Shown here piece by piece: positions 39,911-41,769 of a stretch of 41,769 nucleotides of DNA. The DNA is taken from contig CALLPT010000210.1 of the NCBI GenBank assembly GCA_938015575.1, forward strand, positions 1 through 41,769, given 5' to 3'. The notes under the pieces are model-generated. The model was not told the DNA's origin. It made no database searches and saw only the letters and a list, made by a program, of their open reading frames with translations. Source of the DNA: an uncultured Acidimicrobiales bacterium (GTDB lineage: Bacteria; Actinomycetota; Acidimicrobiia; Acidimicrobiales; UBA10347). Numbering within the stretch: position 1 is the first letter of the stretch; each line of letters begins with the position of its first letter. Position numbers and translations under genes: made by a program.

Positions 39911-41239
39911 GTGGAGCGCTGGATCGTGATTGGGGCCGGGTCCGCCGGTTGTGTCGTGGCGAACCGGTTGTCCGAGAGTCCAGGGCGCCGGGTCACGTTG
40001 CTCGACGACGGACCTGAGCTGGCGCCAGGACAGGTGCCGACGGGCATCAGCGGACCGAACTTCTTCGAGGCAATGGCGGAGCCCGGACGACTCCACGACG
40101 ACCTCATCGCCCGTCGCAACCCGGCGACCGAGCCTTCGCTCTACCAACGAGGCCGTGGTGTCGGTGGTTCGAGCGCCGTCAACGCGATGGTTGCCTTGCA
40201 AGGCGACCCGGCGATCTATCGAGGCTGGGGTTGGCACGACGCCGACGACGCGTTTGCACGGGTGCTCCTTGAGACATCGCTTGCTGCTCCTGACGAGGTC
40301 GGCGGCGTCAGCCGGGCCTTGCTCGATGCCGACGAACGGGCCCGGCCAGTCCCGCTCACCCGGCGCAACGGCGCGCGGGTGACGTCGGCCGAGGCCTATC
40401 TGTGGCCGGTGCTCGATCGAGCGAACCTGACGGTGCGGCCCCGCGCACGCGTGGCGTCGATCCTTGTCGACGGCACCGTCGCCGTGGGCGTGCGTCTCGC
40501 CGACGGCACCATCGAACCGGCTGATCGAGTCGTGGTGTGTGCCGGCGCAATCCACTCCCCCGCACTGCTGCTGCGATCCGGTATCACGATCGCCGGTATC
40601 GGCGAGGGCTTGCAGGACCATCCCGCGGCCGTCTTTACCTTGCAGCTCAACTCCGGTGTCGACCAGGACCAGCGCGGGCTTGCGATTTCGGCCCTGCTCG
40701 AAACACAGGTCCACGGCGACTTCGGCGCTGACACCATTCAGCTCTTGGCGATGGACTCCGTCGGCACCGGTCCGGACACCGCCGGCCTTGGCGCCGTCAT
40801 GATCGCACTCATGACACCGACCAGTCGCGCTGGAACCGTCACGATTGATTCATCGGGCCACCCGGTGATCGACTTCTGCCTCCTCCACGACGAGCGCGAT
40901 GTGCAGGCGCTCGCGGCGGGCGTCGAACAGGCGCTCGAAGTGCTGTCTCGGCCGCCGTTCGCCCAGATCGTCGACGCGATCTACATCGATGCTGAGGGAA
41001 CCATGGCGACATCACTGAACGATCCGCAGGCACTTGCGTCGTGGTTGCGTTCGGCCAGCGGTGACTACGTACATGCGTCGAGCACATGCGCGATGGGCAC
41101 CGTCGTCGATGACCAATTCGCTGTCGAGGGTTACCGGAACCTGTTCGTGTGCGATGCATCGGTGTTCCCAACCATCCCCGACGTGAACACCCACTTGCCC
41201 ACCACGATGCTCGCTGAACGGTTCGCACTCGGGCGTTAG
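39911..41239 (+). CDS. GMC family FAD-dependent oxidoreductase
   Basis: Oxidises an alcohol with FAD. The FAD motif is at the very N-terminus (VIGAGSAGCVVANRLSES), followed by GRGVGGSSAVNAMV, GAIHSPALLLRSGI, and the C-terminal catalytic HASSTCAMG and NTHLPTTMLAERF. At 442 residues it is shorter than typical GMC enzymes (about 530), mainly in the substrate cap, and approaches the size of MftG-type mycofactocin-linked GMC proteins, though no mft genes are seen here. Start GTG 39911. Confidence 0.88.
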   Translation: MERWIVIGAGSAGCVVANRLSESPGRRVTLLDDGPELAPGQVPTGISGPNFFEAMAEPGRLHDDLIARRNPATEPSLYQRGRGVGGSSAVNAMVALQGDPAIYRGWGWHDADDAFARVLLETSLAAPDEVGGVSRALLDADERARPVPLTRRNGARVTSAEAYLWPVLDRANLTVRPRARVASILVDGTVAVGVRLADGTIEPADRVVVCAGAIHSPALLLRSGITIAGIGEGLQDHPAAVFTLQLNSGVDQDQRGLAISALLETQVHGDFGADTIQLLAMDSVGTGPDTAGLGAVMIALMTPTSRAGTVTIDSSGHPVIDFCLLHDERDVQALAAGVEQALEVLSRPPFAQIVDAIYIDAEGTMATSLNDPQALASWLRSASGDYVHASSTCAMGTVVDDQFAVEGYRNLFVCDASVFPTIPDVNTHLPTTMLAERFALGR

Positions 41240-41245
41240 CCCTCT

Positions 41246-41295
41246 GCTCGGCTCCCCGGGCTCAACCGAGCGCAACGCTCGTTTCCAGACGAGCG
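41246..41295 (+). promoter_or_regulatory. Overlapping alternative hairpins in the GMC-LLM intergenic region
   Basis: Four complementary arms follow each other: GCTCGG (41246-41251), CCGAGCG (41266-41272), CGCTCG (41276-41281) and CGAGCG (41290-41295). Neighbouring arms can pair in turn, so the structures are mutually exclusive. This may be a terminator, or a switch in the leader of the LLM gene. Confidence 0.4.
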
Positions 41296-41336
41296 GGCCT
41301 CCTGTGACAACCTGGGCCGCAGATCAAGGGGGACCC

Positions 41337-41769
41337 ATGGATGTCGGAATACAGCTCATCTTCGCGAGCACTGGTTTCGAGTACGACGACACCGAGACCT
41401 TTCAACAGGAGCTGAAGCTCGCTCACCTGGCCGAAGACCTTGGCTTCGACGTGATCTGGCCGGTCGAGCACCACTTCTTCGACTACTCGTGGTGTCCTGA
41501 CAACCTGCAACTGCTGTCCTATCTCGCGGCAGCAACCGAACGCATCGACCTGGGCACGGCGGCCGTGATCATGCCGTGGAACGAGCCCCTGCGGGTTGCC
41601 GAAAAGGTGTCGATGCTCGAACACCTGGCGCCAGGGCGCGTTCGCTTCGGCATGGGCCGGGGATTGTCCCGACGCGAGTACGCGGCCTTTCAAGGCATCG
41701 AGATGGACGAGAGCCGGGGTCGCTTTGACGAGGGGTCGGCCATGGTCCTCGAAGCGCTGCGCACTGGAT
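41337..41769 (+). CDS. LLM-class flavin-dependent oxidoreductase, N-terminal part (cut by window edge)
   Basis: The first 144 codons of a luciferase-like enzyme: MDVGIQLIFASTGFEYDDTE at the start, then AEDLGFDVIWPVEHHFFDYSWCPD with the His pair, LGTAAVIMPWNEPLRVAEKVSMLEHLAPGRVRFGMGRG. This is the bacterial luciferase/alkanal-monooxygenase-like branch and differs from the other two LLM proteins in the window. A strong AAGGGGGA ribosome site precedes ATG 41337, so unlike its neighbours it has a leader. Substrate and cofactor unknown. Confidence 0.88.
   Translation, partial: MDVGIQLIFASTGFEYDDTETFQQELKLAHLAEDLGFDVIWPVEHHFFDYSWCPDNLQLLSYLAAATERIDLGTAAVIMPWNEPLRVAEKVSMLEHLAPGRVRFGMGRGLSRREYAAFQGIEMDESRGRFDEGSAMVLEALRTG

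Noticed and set aside
39911-41239. GMC protein as the mycofactocin-associated MftG
   Set aside because: Size is similar, but no mftA-F genes occur in the window and the motifs are common to the whole GMC family.

Overview
The window is dense, high-GC bacterial DNA with 37 protein genes (two cut by the window edges), short intergenic gaps and no rRNA, tRNA, insertion sequence, phage or CRISPR array that I can see. A mycothiol ligase (MshC), several F420/FMN-type luciferase-like and PPOX oxidoreductases, an InhA-like enoyl reductase and the codon use point to Actinomycetota. The mix of P450, acyl-CoA dehydrogenase and LLM genes would fit the marine/soil Acidimicrobiia, but that class assignment is inference.

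Layout. 1-5.7 kb: core metabolism, with a minus-strand series mshC > plsC-like > ferritin-like di-iron protein, then dapD and thrS on their own promoters, divergent from fabI/inhA. 5.2-9.7 kb: a NUDIX hydrolase and a coiled-coil M23 peptidase, divergent from two overlapping CNNM/CorC-type genes. 9.7-12.1 kb: a tight minus operon sucrase/ferredoxin-like > YceH/DUF480 > thiamine pyrophosphokinase. 12.2-18.9 kb: a membrane-anchored WD40-type propeller, an MFS carrier, an SF2 helicase and a sorbosone-dehydrogenase-like secreted protein. 19-27.2 kb: an LLM oxidoreductase and a PhyH-like dioxygenase, then a three-gene envelope locus (small membrane protein, acyltransferase-3/serine-hydrolase fusion, membrane protein with two LamG-like domains), then a second 2OG oxygenase. 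27.2-32.1 kb: acyl-CoA dehydrogenase, a second MFS carrier, SRPBCC protein, IlvD/Edd dehydratase. 32.1-35.4 kb: a minus operon of a small anchored protein, a polytopic protein fused to a GNAT domain, and a NeuD-like acetyltransferase. 35.5-41.8 kb: PPOX > LLM > quinone reductase, a glutathione peroxidase, a P450, a GMC oxidoreductase and the start of a third LLM gene.

Three things stand out. First, the glutathione peroxidase at 37966-38442 carries an in-frame UGA exactly at the catalytic cysteine position, followed by a hairpin with an AGGUCU loop, so it is very probably a selenoprotein that ordinary gene calling would truncate. Second, 21024-26363 looks like an undescribed cell-surface system: two membrane proteins sharing an unrecognised domain (GGYxP signature) flank a fusion of a membrane acyltransferase with an SxxK serine hydrolase. 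That fusion contains a 17-residue peptide repeated exactly, although 13 of its 17 codons differ. Third, about half of the genes have a TANNNT -10 hexamer (mostly TAGNNT) 5-10 nt before the start codon, which implies widespread leaderless transcription and fixes several start codons, including a divergent mshC/fabI pair whose two -10 boxes overlap.

All assignments come from reading motifs and recalled family patterns; no database search was run.
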